From positions 682,001 to 746,000 of the forward strand of contig CANKXO010000001.1 in the NCBI GenBank assembly GCA_947487765.1: DNA of 64,000 nucleotides. Direction: 5' to 3'. This document shows positions 55,615 to 63,380 of the stretch, piece by piece. The translations under genes were made by a program, and so were the position numbers. This stretch comes from an uncultured Pseudomonadales bacterium (GTDB lineage: Bacteria; Pseudomonadota; Gammaproteobacteria; Pseudomonadales; Cellvibrionaceae). Position 1 is the first letter of the stretch. The number at the start of each line of letters is the position of its first letter. The notes below the pieces were generated by a model. The model was given only the letters and a program-made list of their open reading frames with translations. It searched no databases and was not told the origin of the DNA.

Positions 55615-55806
55615 CTACAGCGTTCCACTTTTTCCCTTTTCTGCCGCGGCAAAACCTTCTATGCCAGCTTCAATAAAGTTGGCACCACTTTCACAGGAAA
55701 ATATCATTGCATCGAGAGCAGCTTCAGCAATGTTAAGTTCGGCGTTCCTATTTTGCGAGTATGAACTTGCAAAAATACCTCTAAGAATATCAGTAAAGCC
55801 TTGCAC
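55615..55806 (-). CDS. Possible small protein, 63 residues
   Basis: A short frame with a GTG start at 55806, preceded by AAGG at a close distance; a stop codon lies seven codons upstream. The product is mostly helical (RNAELNIAEAALDAMIFSCESGANFIEAGIEGFAAAE) and has no family that I recognise. It looks more protein-like than most short frames, but its start is weak. It may be a small gene of the accessory island or a decayed remnant. Confidence 0.3.
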   Translation of the reverse strand: MQGFTDILRGIFASSYSQNRNAELNIAEAALDAMIFSCESGANFIEAGIEGFAAAEKGKSGTL

Positions 55807-55929
55807 ATACCTTGCAAAAACAGCCTAAATTTGGGAAAGGGAAATTATTGAACTACTTATTATTAAGTTACATCAAGGACATTGAATGATTATTAGTGAT
55901 AAATAAAATAGAAAGAGTAGAGATATTTG

Positions 55930-56244
55930 TTAATGTATCCATACACCACTGGTTACTTGGCAATCTATAGCATCTAAAACCATATGAATGGATAAGCCAA
56001 GGCCAATTAATCTTGTCTTAGGTATAAAGCACAATACGATATAAAGAATAATAAACCAGAGTTGGTGCAATGGGTGAAAACCAATACTACAACGATTGGG
56101 GTCGTATATGGGGTTTGCAACTATATGGTCTATGTCTACAAGCATCGTGGCAATCATTATTAAATAGGCAAACTTCCAATTTTTCCGGAAAAAAATCCCT
56201 ACTAGAAAAATAGGGACTATAAAGTGAAAAATTATATGAAGCAT
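55930..56244 (-). CDS. DUF6122 family small membrane protein
   Basis: A 104-residue protein with three or four membrane helices. The conserved polar residues sit in AYLIMIATMLVDIDHIVANPIYDPNRCSIGFHPLHQLWFI and LIGLGLSIHMVLDAIDC. This histidine/aspartate-rich pattern is the one I associate with DUF6122, reminiscent of metal-dependent membrane hydrolases, but no activity is established. AAAGAGG precedes ATG 56244. It follows the acetyltransferase gene by 13 bases and is cotranscribed with it. Confidence 0.75.
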   Translation of the reverse strand: MLHIIFHFIVPIFLVGIFFRKNWKFAYLIMIATMLVDIDHIVANPIYDPNRCSIGFHPLHQLWFIILYIVLCFIPKTRLIGLGLSIHMVLDAIDCQVTSGVWIH

Positions 56245-56257
56245 TTACAGTACCTCT

Positions 56258-56701
56258 TTAACGTATCAATGTCATAGGTTGAAAGGCTATACCATCCTTA
56301 ATTGCTGGTGGGGCTGATTCCTTAAAACTGAAGCTTTTATAGACAGGAATGGCATAAATAGAGGAACGAACGGTATAAGTATCCTCATCTAAGTTGGAAA
56401 TAGTATATTTCCATAATTCTTTTGCTATGCCTTTGCCGTGGTGATATTCGGATACGAATAAATGGTATAAATGGTTTTTATCTTTGATTGAAATGTATCC
56501 AATCACCGATTCGTTTGTCGAATAGACATAATTGGTGAAATTATCACTCAATAGCCTCCGCTCAAACTCAGAAATCTCCAAAGTGTTTGAAAACCATTTA
56601 GGTAGTGAAGCATTTTTATCGATGAGGTAAAAGTGTGAAAGAGAAGATACTAGTGCTTTAATTTGCATGGCATCATCTACATTAGCGATCCGAATATTCA
56701 T
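56258..56701 (-). CDS. GNAT family N-acetyltransferase
   Basis: A 147-residue acetyltransferase. The acetyl-CoA-binding motif A is seen as LYHLFVSEYHHGKGIAKELWKYTIS and the C-terminal SSIYAIPVYKSFSFKES follows. The N-terminus MNIRIANVDDAMQIKALVSSLS is typical. Two ATG codons lie in tandem; GGAG is better spaced for the second (56701). Its start overlaps the end of the membrane protein gene upstream, so translation is coupled. The substrate is unknown. Confidence 0.87.
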   Translation of the reverse strand: MNIRIANVDDAMQIKALVSSLSHFYLIDKNASLPKWFSNTLEISEFERRLLSDNFTNYVYSTNESVIGYISIKDKNHLYHLFVSEYHHGKGIAKELWKYTISNLDEDTYTVRSSIYAIPVYKSFSFKESAPPAIKDGIAFQPMTLIR

Positions 56702-57089
56702 CATATCTCCATCTAAAAAAATGATTAATAAACATTACATGTAGATATGGGATAAAAGCAATAAGTCCAAAAGAAAAAATAGCAAAAGGAGCTTCGGGTG
56801 AATGACTCTTAAAATTAGAGCCTCCAAGAATAGATAGCAAACCTAAGATGGTGATTAAAACGCCAATATGTGTTAAATGAATATACCTGTTTGCAATACT
56901 TTTAGCTTTATTAACAATAGTCATGACGATTATATAAATCAGTGAGACTATACTGAGAATAGACAAGGTTAGGGTAATGAAAAATACAGGCCTTGTATCA
57001 CCCGATAAAGTGAAAGCCAATAACAATAGAAGGGTGAGTGGCATTACCTCAGCTAAGAGAAAAATTTTGTTAATTAAATGTACTTTCAT
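56682..57089 (-). CDS. Uncharacterised membrane protein with four predicted helices
   Basis: A 135-residue protein with hydrophobic segments at about residues 8-28, 33-57, 71-92 and 100-122. It starts MKVHLINKIFLLAEVMPLTLLL and ends with a polar tail (RWRYDEYSDR). I do not recognise a family. Its end overlaps the acetyltransferase start, so it forms a three-gene unit with that gene and DUF6122. The region before it holds an imperfect palindrome (57095-57154). Confidence 0.6.
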   Translation of the reverse strand: MKVHLINKIFLLAEVMPLTLLLLLAFTLSGDTRPVFFITLTLSILSIVSLIYIIVMTIVNKAKSIANRYIHLTHIGVLITILGLLSILGGSNFKSHSPEAPFAIFSFGLIAFIPYLHVMFINHFFRWRYDEYSDR

Positions 57090-57094
57090 TGTGA

Positions 57095-57154
57095 ACTTAA
57101 CGTTACTAGCATTGGCTTAATGACGTAGGATCTAGGTTGCGCGGTGAGTTATAT
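57095..57154. repeat. Imperfect 60-base palindrome, possible attC-like site
   Basis: The ends are ACTTAAC (57095-57101) and GTTATAT (57148-57154). The outer complementarity is broken by mismatches and the inner part is not paired. On the minus strand the 3' box reads GTTAAGT, which fits the attC core rule GTTRRRY, but the other end (ATATAAC) does not fit RYYYAAC. It lies between genes of the small-gene island. Evidence is weak. Confidence 0.22.
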
Positions 57155-57174
57155 TAGTTGTGGTCTAGCTATCT

Positions 57175-57534
57175 TTAACTTCTGATATCTGGTACATCAA
57201 TAATTTCGCTACAAAAAAATATTGGTAGTACTTTATCTTGTTTCAAATTAGTTTCATCTCGGATTGTAGTCATATTGCCTTTTTTAATCTCGGTTTTTAC
57301 TTTTTCAATAATATCGAATAGTACTGCTGGACTTCCTTTCATTCGTTGAATGATCACCGATGCCCATGCATCTCCTTGATCTTTGAGATAAGGTTGTGAC
57401 TGAAATGTAAGGCAACTTGCTATGGCATATCCTTCGACATCGCGTAATACATCCGTTCGAGAAGGAGTGCTGCTAATTGATTTAGTAGAACAACTTATAG
57501 ATAAAAGTATCACAAAAAGAGAGATAATACGCAT
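57175..57534 (-). CDS. Probable exported protein resembling type VI amidase immunity protein Tai4
   Basis: A 119-residue exported protein with an N-terminal signal (RIISLFVILLSISC) and a possible but non-canonical lipobox cysteine. The mature part (VEGYAIASCLTFQSQPYLKDQGDAWASVIIQ near the start, LPIFFCSEIIDVPDI at the end) has the two widely spaced cysteines and the closing FC-E-I pattern that I recall for Tai4, the periplasmic antidote to the peptidoglycan amidase Tae4. This is recognition from memory and could be wrong. No Tae4 gene is in the window, so it would be an orphan immunity gene. I use ATG 57534; TTG 57549 is also in frame. Confidence 0.5.
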   Translation of the reverse strand: MRIISLFVILLSISCSTKSISSTPSRTDVLRDVEGYAIASCLTFQSQPYLKDQGDAWASVIIQRMKGSPAVLFDIIEKVKTEIKKGNMTTIRDETNLKQDKVLPIFFCSEIIDVPDIRS

Positions 57535-57668
57535 TACTTTAGTTCCCAAAATTGCCGAAAGAGGTTTTGATATTTGGATTAGCTCTCGTAATTTGATTTT
57601 TGATAGGCAGCACTATTCGACAATTTCGTAAGTGTAACTCACTAAAGAGCTATGATTCCATGCTTTTA

Positions 57669-57899
57669 TTATGTTCTTACTATTTTTTCATATTCCATTA
57701 AATCAGAATTAGACTTTCTTAGATTCTCATACTCGTCTTCTAGCCAAGCTTGACAATTCTCTAAACACAATAAATGTTCTTCATAATCTGATACATCTTT
57801 AATAGTCTCGCTTTGTAAAAAACCTTCATTATATTTAATGGCATCATTTAAAGCTGAAACAAGTAACATTAAGTGTTGTTTTGATATATCTAGTTTCAT
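57669..57899 (-). CDS. Tsi2-like immunity/antitoxin protein
   Basis: A 76-residue helical, acidic protein. It lines up well along its whole length with what I remember of Tsi2 (77 residues) of Pseudomonas aeruginosa: start M-L----Q-LM, then an LQ, then E--L, L---YE, S-L--Y and a final I. Tsi2 is a dimeric cytoplasmic protein that neutralises Tse2. Its ATG overlaps the toxin TGA (ATGA), and GGGAGG is embedded in the end of the toxin gene, so translation is coupled. The order is toxin first. Confidence 0.68.
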   Translation of the reverse strand: MKLDISKQHLMLLVSALNDAIKYNEGFLQSETIKDVSDYEEHLLCLENCQAWLEDEYENLRKSNSDLMEYEKIVRT

Positions 57900-58354
57900 A
57901 CAGCCTCCCTTACAACTAGTATAGCGAGACGATTTAACAGAGATTTAAAGTGGAAGAGCGGCATGTCATAAGCTGGAGCAATTGTATAATGTGTTGCCCC
58001 TATTCGACGATTAAACTTATCTTTGATTATTGCAAGTCCAGTAGGAAGTACCGTCCCGCATGGAATTTTATAATATTCCCATGAGTTTCCTTTAAAAGTA
58101 TTTGGTTTATCGAATGTACTGATTCCTCGTGGAGAAGGTCTACACGTAACCCACTTAGCCCCGTTTTTATTGAAAATCGTTATGTCTGCTGGACGAATTT
58201 GACCATTAGACAAAATTTGATCTTGCTCAACTAGACCGAATAATGAACCTTTATTCCTTATTTTCTTAGCTCTCCAAAGATTAACGGGAGCCTCCTCATA
58301 ATATTGATCAATATTGCCAGAAGAAATTAATATATCTTTTAATACTTCTATCAT
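57896..58354 (-). CDS. Tse2-family toxin (putative ADP-ribosyltransferase-like effector)
   Basis: A 152-residue cytoplasmic protein without signal peptide. It resembles Tse2 of Pseudomonas aeruginosa (158 residues), a type VI effector acting in the cytoplasm. Shared features as I recall them: N-terminal LWRA (LYRA in Tse2), STFDK (SVFDR), IPCGTVLPTGL (IPDGTDIPPDL), and IKDKFNRRIGATHYTIAPAYDM (KQDSYNKRLQATHYTIMPAKPM), then a helical end. GGAGG lies eight bases before ATG 58354. It overlaps the Tsi2-like gene by four bases. No VgrG, PAAR or Hcp is nearby, so it may act as a toxin-antitoxin module or be delivered from a distant locus. Confidence 0.75.
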   Translation of the reverse strand: MIEVLKDILISSGNIDQYYEEAPVNLWRAKKIRNKGSLFGLVEQDQILSNGQIRPADITIFNKNGAKWVTCRPSPRGISTFDKPNTFKGNSWEYYKIPCGTVLPTGLAIIKDKFNRRIGATHYTIAPAYDMPLFHFKSLLNRLAILVVREAV

Positions 58355-58450
58355 ATTGTAGCCTCCAATGTTTAATTAAATATAACGTCAGCGTGAGTGA
58401 GGCTAGGGTGATTCGATAGCCGTCCTACATGCGTATTTTTGCTTGTCACA

Positions 58451-58768
58451 TTATTTTGCTAAAAGAACACGATGTGTTTTGCAGTCATTGTCGTTGCCTA
58501 ATAAAAAATTTACTCTCGCACCAGAATGAAAAGCGCTTAAGACCATAGAAAATAGTTGATTAAACTTAGAATCAGTAGCACCCTCAAGTAAAATTCTATG
58601 TCCGCTACAGATAGAGTTAGTGTAATTATTTAGGGAAATAAACGCTGCTCTTTCAGATGGGAGGCTATCGATCACATCGATAGTATGGTATCCACTCCAT
58701 CCTTGTTCGGCATAAACTGCATTGCTTATTAGTAAAGCACATACTAGGGTAGCTAATTTAATCTTCAT
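58451..58768 (-). CDS. Small secreted protein, 105 residues
   Basis: The signal peptide (MKIKLATLVCALLISNAVYA) is clear, with AAAGGAG six bases before ATG 58768. The frame extends upstream to 58804, but this start is much better. The mature part (GYHTIDVIDSLPSERAAFISLNNYTNS, FNQLFSMVLSAFHSGARVNFLLGNDNDC) looks like a widespread class of small exported proteins with a compact beta fold and a disulfide; some members are compared with SubB-type toxin subunits. I infer no activity. It lies upstream of the Tse2-like gene with 96 bases between. Confidence 0.6.
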   Translation of the reverse strand: MKIKLATLVCALLISNAVYAEQGWSGYHTIDVIDSLPSERAAFISLNNYTNSICSGHRILLEGATDSKFNQLFSMVLSAFHSGARVNFLLGNDNDCKTHRVLLAK

Positions 58769-58804
58769 TGATACTCCTTTCCATATTATTGGTAATGTAA
58801 TCAT

Positions 58805-59204
58805 TGTATATAGCGTTGGCGCGCTTTTTATCTGATAAAGCCCTTAAGTATCCATGTTAATTCACTAATTGCAATAATAAATTTCTATTTTTATAAAATC
58901 TCTTTGGTGACAATCTTATCCGGATCATTTGGTCACCAGCGCTTGGTTATTATCTATCCAGTTTTTTATAACTTTTTGATTTTATTGGCTATTTCCGAAT
59001 CTTTAGGGAAATATACTGTATTAATATGACGCTTATATTAGTAATAATAAAAAGTTAAAATTGGCGTGAATTGCAATATTTTGTATTGTTTTTAAAAAAA
59101 TAAATTATTTACTCTTTAAAAATGTCACCTTTTTTAATATCGGCTCGTCATAGTATTGGGAGCCGATGATATTCGGTTTTATTTTTATCAATTAAGAGAA
59201 AGCT
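58805..59204. other. AT-rich intergenic region between the small secreted protein and the DGPF gene
   Basis: About 400 bases with no gene that I can support. It separates the minus-strand island from the plus-strand DGPF gene and must hold both promoters. A GCGCGC-containing patch near 58816 stands out from the AT-rich surroundings. No confident promoter boxes. Confidence 0.4.
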
Positions 59205-59564
59205 ATGAACGAATATATGTTGATTTATAAGGGTGGGGATCCTAAGTGGATGGAGAATACTTCAAAAGAGGACATGGCTGCATCGATGGAGCGTTGGGGG
59301 GCTTGGATGGCGATGTTAGAAGAGAAAAAGAAGCTGGTCTCTGGCGGTTCGCCACTTGAGTTTGAAGGTAAAAGAATTACTGAAGGTGGTGCGGTTGTTA
59401 CAGACATTTCTGCTTCAGAATTAAAGGAGTTGGTCACAGGTTATTCCATTGTGCTTGCAAACGATATTGATGAAGCGATTGCTATCGCAAGAGAGTGTCC
59501 GATTTTTAATTACCCCGATATTACGGTAGAAGTCAGACAAATTGCTAATATAGATTGCTCGTAG
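59205..59564 (+). CDS. YCII-related (DGPF) domain protein, partner of ECF42 sigma
   Basis: A 119-residue small alpha/beta protein starting MNEYMLIYKGGDP, the usual YCII/DGPF beginning. It continues with WMAMLEEKKKLVSGGSPLEFEGKRI, then VTGYSIVLANDIDEAIAIARECPIF. GAGAAAG precedes ATG 59205. DGPF proteins are regularly encoded beside ECF42 sigma factors, and the next gene is one. Here the two converge with only 10 bases between instead of forming one operon. The function of the domain is unproven. Confidence 0.85.
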   Translation: MNEYMLIYKGGDPKWMENTSKEDMAASMERWGAWMAMLEEKKKLVSGGSPLEFEGKRITEGGAVVTDISASELKELVTGYSIVLANDIDEAIAIARECPIFNYPDITVEVRQIANIDCS

Positions 59565-59574
59565 CAATACTAAT

Positions 59575-60858
59575 TTATTGATGTTTGTTTAACAGGCGCT
59601 CTATTTGTTGCATCATTAATTGATGTTCGCGTGGGGTGCCTCCCATTTCTTTTGCTTTATTGGCAATGGTATAAGCTTGTTGCTGATTACCTGCTTTAGC
59701 ATTTAAGTGAGCCAATACAGCGAGTGGCATATGGGAATTTTTTAAGGCTTTGTGTTGTTGAAGCTTTTCTATTTTTTCGATAGCGAGTGTGATTTCACCA
59801 GTATAGCCAATAGCAATAGCCTGATTGAGTTCGGCGATAGGGGATTCTGTTATCTCAATTAGCGTTTGATAGTATTCTACAATCATTTCCCAATTAGTTT
59901 TTTCAAAATCGATTGCCTGGCAATGTTCTTTTGCAATCAAGGCTTCAGTAATAAAGCGGCCAGGGTGATGAGTCGATATCGATTGTGCGATTGCTAAAAA
60001 ACGATTCGCCGTATTGATATAGTCTTTTTGCCATAAAGTTCTATCTTGTAAATCAATGGGGATGTTAAAACCGTCTTTATCAATTCTTGAATTTACTCGG
60101 GCGATATGAAAATGCATTAAGGCAAATAACGCTAAGGTTTCTTGGTTCGCAATAGTGGGTTCGTTAATAAGAAGGTTAACCAGCGCAATCGCTTCCTGAC
60201 AGAATTCGATATTAATTGCATGCTGTTTTTCTGAGCTATGAAAACCCTCGTTAAACAATAGGTATAAAATGGTATGGACTGTATCCAGCGCATGAATTAG
60301 TTGGTCCGGCTCAGGTATTGTAAATGCAGTTTCGAATGTCTCTTCTTTCAATTGTTGCCGTGTTCTGAATAAGCGTTTTTTAATCGTGTCTTCTGGCAAT
60401 ATCATGGCCCTGGCAATGGCTGGAATACTAAAGCCACACAAAGTTTTTAAAATAAAAGGGATTCTATTTTTTGGGCTTATGTTGTGTTGGCAACACATAA
60501 AAATCATACGTAGTTGGTCATCCTTAATTTTATCTTCCTGAAATTCATGTTCAATAGTAATTCCTAATGACCATTCACTTTCCAGATGTCGAGATAAGTC
60601 ATCTGAAAATTTTAGCTTTGTTTTATTTACACGAATGGCATCGATTGCCTGATTTTTTGCAATTTGAATAATCCACGCTGAAGGGTTGTTGGGGATGCCA
60701 TTTTCCTCCCAATGAGTTAACGCTTTACTAAAGGCTTCCTGAATAACATCTTCTGCCAACTCTAAATTATGGGTGCCAAAAATACGAGTTAACACTGCTA
60801 ATAGCTTTGCAGATTCCGTTTTATAGAGTTTGGTAATGGTTATTTGTAGGTCGGCCAT
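59575..60858 (-). CDS. ECF42-type RNA polymerase sigma factor with C-terminal TPR-like extension
   Basis: A 427-residue sigma factor. Region 2 is seen at residues 10-80 (LLAVLTRIFGTHNLELAEDVIQEAFSKALTHW, NPSAWIIQIAKNQAIDAIR) and region 4 at about 125-185 (TLCGFSIPAIARAMILPEDTIKKRLFRTRQQLK). The long C-terminal part has LHALDTVHTILYLLFNEGFHSS, the DUF6596-type motif, then helical TPR-like repeats. In ECF42 this extension replaces an anti-sigma factor and is needed for activity. The DGPF neighbour supports the group. Confidence 0.9.
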   Translation of the reverse strand: MADLQITITKLYKTESAKLLAVLTRIFGTHNLELAEDVIQEAFSKALTHWEENGIPNNPSAWIIQIAKNQAIDAIRVNKTKLKFSDDLSRHLESEWSLGITIEHEFQEDKIKDDQLRMIFMCCQHNISPKNRIPFILKTLCGFSIPAIARAMILPEDTIKKRLFRTRQQLKEETFETAFTIPEPDQLIHALDTVHTILYLLFNEGFHSSEKQHAINIEFCQEAIALVNLLINEPTIANQETLALFALMHFHIARVNSRIDKDGFNIPIDLQDRTLWQKDYINTANRFLAIAQSISTHHPGRFITEALIAKEHCQAIDFEKTNWEMIVEYYQTLIEITESPIAELNQAIAIGYTGEITLAIEKIEKLQQHKALKNSHMPLAVLAHLNAKAGNQQQAYTIANKAKEMGGTPREHQLMMQQIERLLNKHQ

Positions 60859-61038
60859 AAGTCGATTGATGAGTAATGAACGGAGAACACGCTTTCGCCT
60901 GCAGTTTTAAATGGCAGATTTAAGGCTTAACCTATTCTGCTTGTTTTTTGAGCGGCCATAAGTATGTGTTTCTTTATGATTTTCATGGCATTGAACGCAT
61001 TATGATTTTAAATCGATTATCTTTCAAAAGGTAATTGC

Positions 61039-61054
61039 TGGCATTGTTTTTGCG
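61039..61054 (+). promoter_or_regulatory. Sigma-54-type promoter upstream of flhA
   Basis: TGGCATT (61039-61045), four bases, TTGCG (61050-61054). The GG and GC dinucleotides (61040-61041 and 61052-61053) are separated by exactly ten bases, the -24/-12 rule for RpoN. The start of transcription would be near 61065, about 35 bases before flhA. Pseudomonas flhA is known to be RpoN/FleQ-dependent, which supports it. Confidence 0.72.
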
Positions 61055-61098
61055 ATAAGCCTTAAACGCATTAACAACTGTCAAAAAAGCGACATTTC

Positions 61099-63321
61099 AT
61101 GGAATTACCCAGTTTCACTCAGTTTAAGTTTCCTGAGCCTCGTAGCCTTTTAAACTCTATCCAAGCGAATGGTGCCGGTAACCTCGGTATTCCAGTCATG
61201 TTGCTGATGCTACTTGGCATGATGATTTTGCCATTGCCGGCTTTTTTGTTGGATGTCTTTTTCTCTTTCAATATTGCCTTATCTATCGTAGTGCTGCTGG
61301 TAGGTGTCTACAGTATGCGCCCCTTGGATTTCGCAGTTTTTCCTACCATTTTGCTATTGGCGACTTTATTACGCTTGGCCTTGAATGTTGCATCAACCCG
61401 GGTGGTATTACTAGAAGGCCATGAAGGTGGCGATGCGGCAGGTAAGGTCATACAGGCGTTTGGTGAAGTTGTTATTGGTGGCAACTACGCTGTGGGCTTG
61501 GTTGTCTTTTTAATCCTTATCATCATCAACTTTGTTGTTGTAACCAAGGGTGCCGGTAGGATCTCAGAAGTTAGCGCGCGCTTTACCTTGGATGCGATGC
61601 CGGGTAAACAAATGGCGATCGATGCCGATTTGAATGCCGGCTTAATTGATCAGGAAGAAGCAAAAATTCGCCGCAAAGATGTTGCAGGTGAAGCAGATTT
61701 TTATGGGGCAATGGATGGTGCCAGCAAATTTGTCCGTGGTGATGCTGTGGCAGGCATTTTAATTCTGGTGATTAACATTATTGGTGGTTTAGGCATTGGT
61801 ATGGCACAACACCAGCTAGAGTTTTCAGATGCGCTGGAAAAGTACATTTTATTGACGATTGGTGATGGCCTCGTCGCTCAAATACCGTCCTTATTACTTT
61901 CTGTTTCCGCTGCAATTATGGTTACACGCGTCAATAATAGTAATGAAGATATGCGTACCCAGATTTTGACGCAAATGTTCGATTCACCTAAAGCGCTGGC
62001 AATTTCGTCAGGTGTTTTATTTTTAATGGGTATTATTCCCGGTATGCCTCATGTGGCATTTTTAGGGCTGTCCGCGGCTTGCGGTGGTTTAGCGTATCTC
62101 ATTTATCGCAAAAATCATCAGGGGCATATAGAGGAAGTGTCACCAAGTGACAGAGCCCATGCCATGGGTAATGCAGGAGGTAGTGGAATCGGCAGCCATC
62201 AAAAATCATTACCTGCTGCACCGCGCCTAGGCGAGGGCGATGTTATCGAAGGTAAAACAGAAAGTGTGGAAGTCAGCTGGGATGATGTTATGCCGGTTGA
62301 TATTGTCGGTCTGGAAGTGGGCTATCGCTTAATTCCCCTTGTTGACCAAAGCCAAGGTGGTGAACTGTTAAATCGTATTAAAGGTGTTCGTAAGAAGCTT
62401 TCCCAAGATTTGGGCTTTTTGATTCCATCCGTCCATATCAGAGATAACCTTGATTTACTGCCTAATCAGTATCGGTTGACCTTAATGGGCGTAACGCTTG
62501 GGGAGTCAGAAGTATTTACTGACAAAGAGTTAGCCATTAACCCTGGACAAGTGTTTGGGGAACTTCAGGGGACAAAAACGAAAGATCCAGCATTTGGCTT
62601 AGAAGCTGTATGGATCGATAAATCATTGAAGGATAAGGCGCAAACTCTCGGTTACACCGTTGTGGATGCAGGTACGGTGATTGCGACACACCTTAACCAA
62701 ATTATGCAGAAACACAGTGATGAAATGTTGGGCCACGAGGACATTCAACAGCTATTAGATAATCTCGCCAAAAATTCTCCTAAGTTAGTCGAAGAACTTG
62801 TCCCCAGTACCGTAACGCTCAATGTTTTACGCAAAGTATTACAAAAACTACTGCGCGAGCAGGTATCTATCCGTGATTTCCGTTCTATCGCCGAAGCGCT
62901 GACAGGCTTTGGGCAAAGTCAGGATACTGAAGCATTAACCGCTGTTGCTCGTAAAGCATTAGCACGTCAGATTGTTCAAGGCATTATTGGTAACGAGTTG
63001 GAGCTGCCGGTTATGACGATTGATCCAGGTTTGGAACAGTTATTGCTGAACTCAGTAGCACAGGCACAAAAATCTGGCGTTGATGAAAGCGCGTTTATCG
63101 AACCCATGCTGGCAGAGCGTTTACAGAATTCATTAATAGAAGCCGCTAAAAAACAGGAAATCGTCGGCAAACCCCTGATATTACTGGTTGCGGCGCCGTT
63201 AAGGATGATGATGGCTAAATTTGTACGTTTATTTATTCCAGATATGCATGTGCTCGCTTTTACAGAAGTGCCAGAAAACAAACGCTTAACCATTGATGCA
63301 TCGATAAGCGTAGACAATTAA
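61099..63321 (+). CDS. flhA: Flagellar biosynthesis protein FlhA
   Basis: The large inner-membrane component of the flagellar type III export gate, 740 residues. The first half has about eight membrane helices, with NIALSIVVLLVGVYSMRPLDFAVFPTILLLATLLRLALNVASTRVVL. The FHIPEP-type loop is seen as ARFTLDAMPGKQMAIDADLNAGLI, and GDAVAGILILVINIIGG follows. The cytoplasmic half (from about residue 345) carries a poorly conserved linker, then YRLIPLVDQSQGGELLNRIKGVRKK and VLRKVLQKLLREQVSIRDFRSI. An apparent sigma-54 promoter precedes it. flhF follows 59 bases downstream. Confidence 0.97.
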   Translation: MELPSFTQFKFPEPRSLLNSIQANGAGNLGIPVMLLMLLGMMILPLPAFLLDVFFSFNIALSIVVLLVGVYSMRPLDFAVFPTILLLATLLRLALNVASTRVVLLEGHEGGDAAGKVIQAFGEVVIGGNYAVGLVVFLILIIINFVVVTKGAGRISEVSARFTLDAMPGKQMAIDADLNAGLIDQEEAKIRRKDVAGEADFYGAMDGASKFVRGDAVAGILILVINIIGGLGIGMAQHQLEFSDALEKYILLTIGDGLVAQIPSLLLSVSAAIMVTRVNNSNEDMRTQILTQMFDSPKALAISSGVLFLMGIIPGMPHVAFLGLSAACGGLAYLIYRKNHQGHIEEVSPSDRAHAMGNAGGSGIGSHQKSLPAAPRLGEGDVIEGKTESVEVSWDDVMPVDIVGLEVGYRLIPLVDQSQGGELLNRIKGVRKKLSQDLGFLIPSVHIRDNLDLLPNQYRLTLMGVTLGESEVFTDKELAINPGQVFGELQGTKTKDPAFGLEAVWIDKSLKDKAQTLGYTVVDAGTVIATHLNQIMQKHSDEMLGHEDIQQLLDNLAKNSPKLVEELVPSTVTLNVLRKVLQKLLREQVSIRDFRSIAEALTGFGQSQDTEALTAVARKALARQIVQGIIGNELELPVMTIDPGLEQLLLNSVAQAQKSGVDESAFIEPMLAERLQNSLIEAAKKQEIVGKPLILLVAAPLRMMMAKFVRLFIPDMHVLAFTEVPENKRLTIDASISVDN

Positions 63322-63380
63322 TTTATTCGTAATGGATTGATGAGTGTCAACATCAATCTGTAGGTAAAAAGGTAATTATT

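Noticed and set aside
57093-57098. GAACTT near 57093 as a sigma-E promoter
   Set aside because: No matching -10 box on the plus strand, and no plus-strand gene follows.
57669-58354. Full type VI secretion locus around the Tse2-like pair
   Set aside because: No VgrG, Hcp, PAAR, Tss or ClpV gene is present in the window; only the pair and one possible orphan immunity gene.
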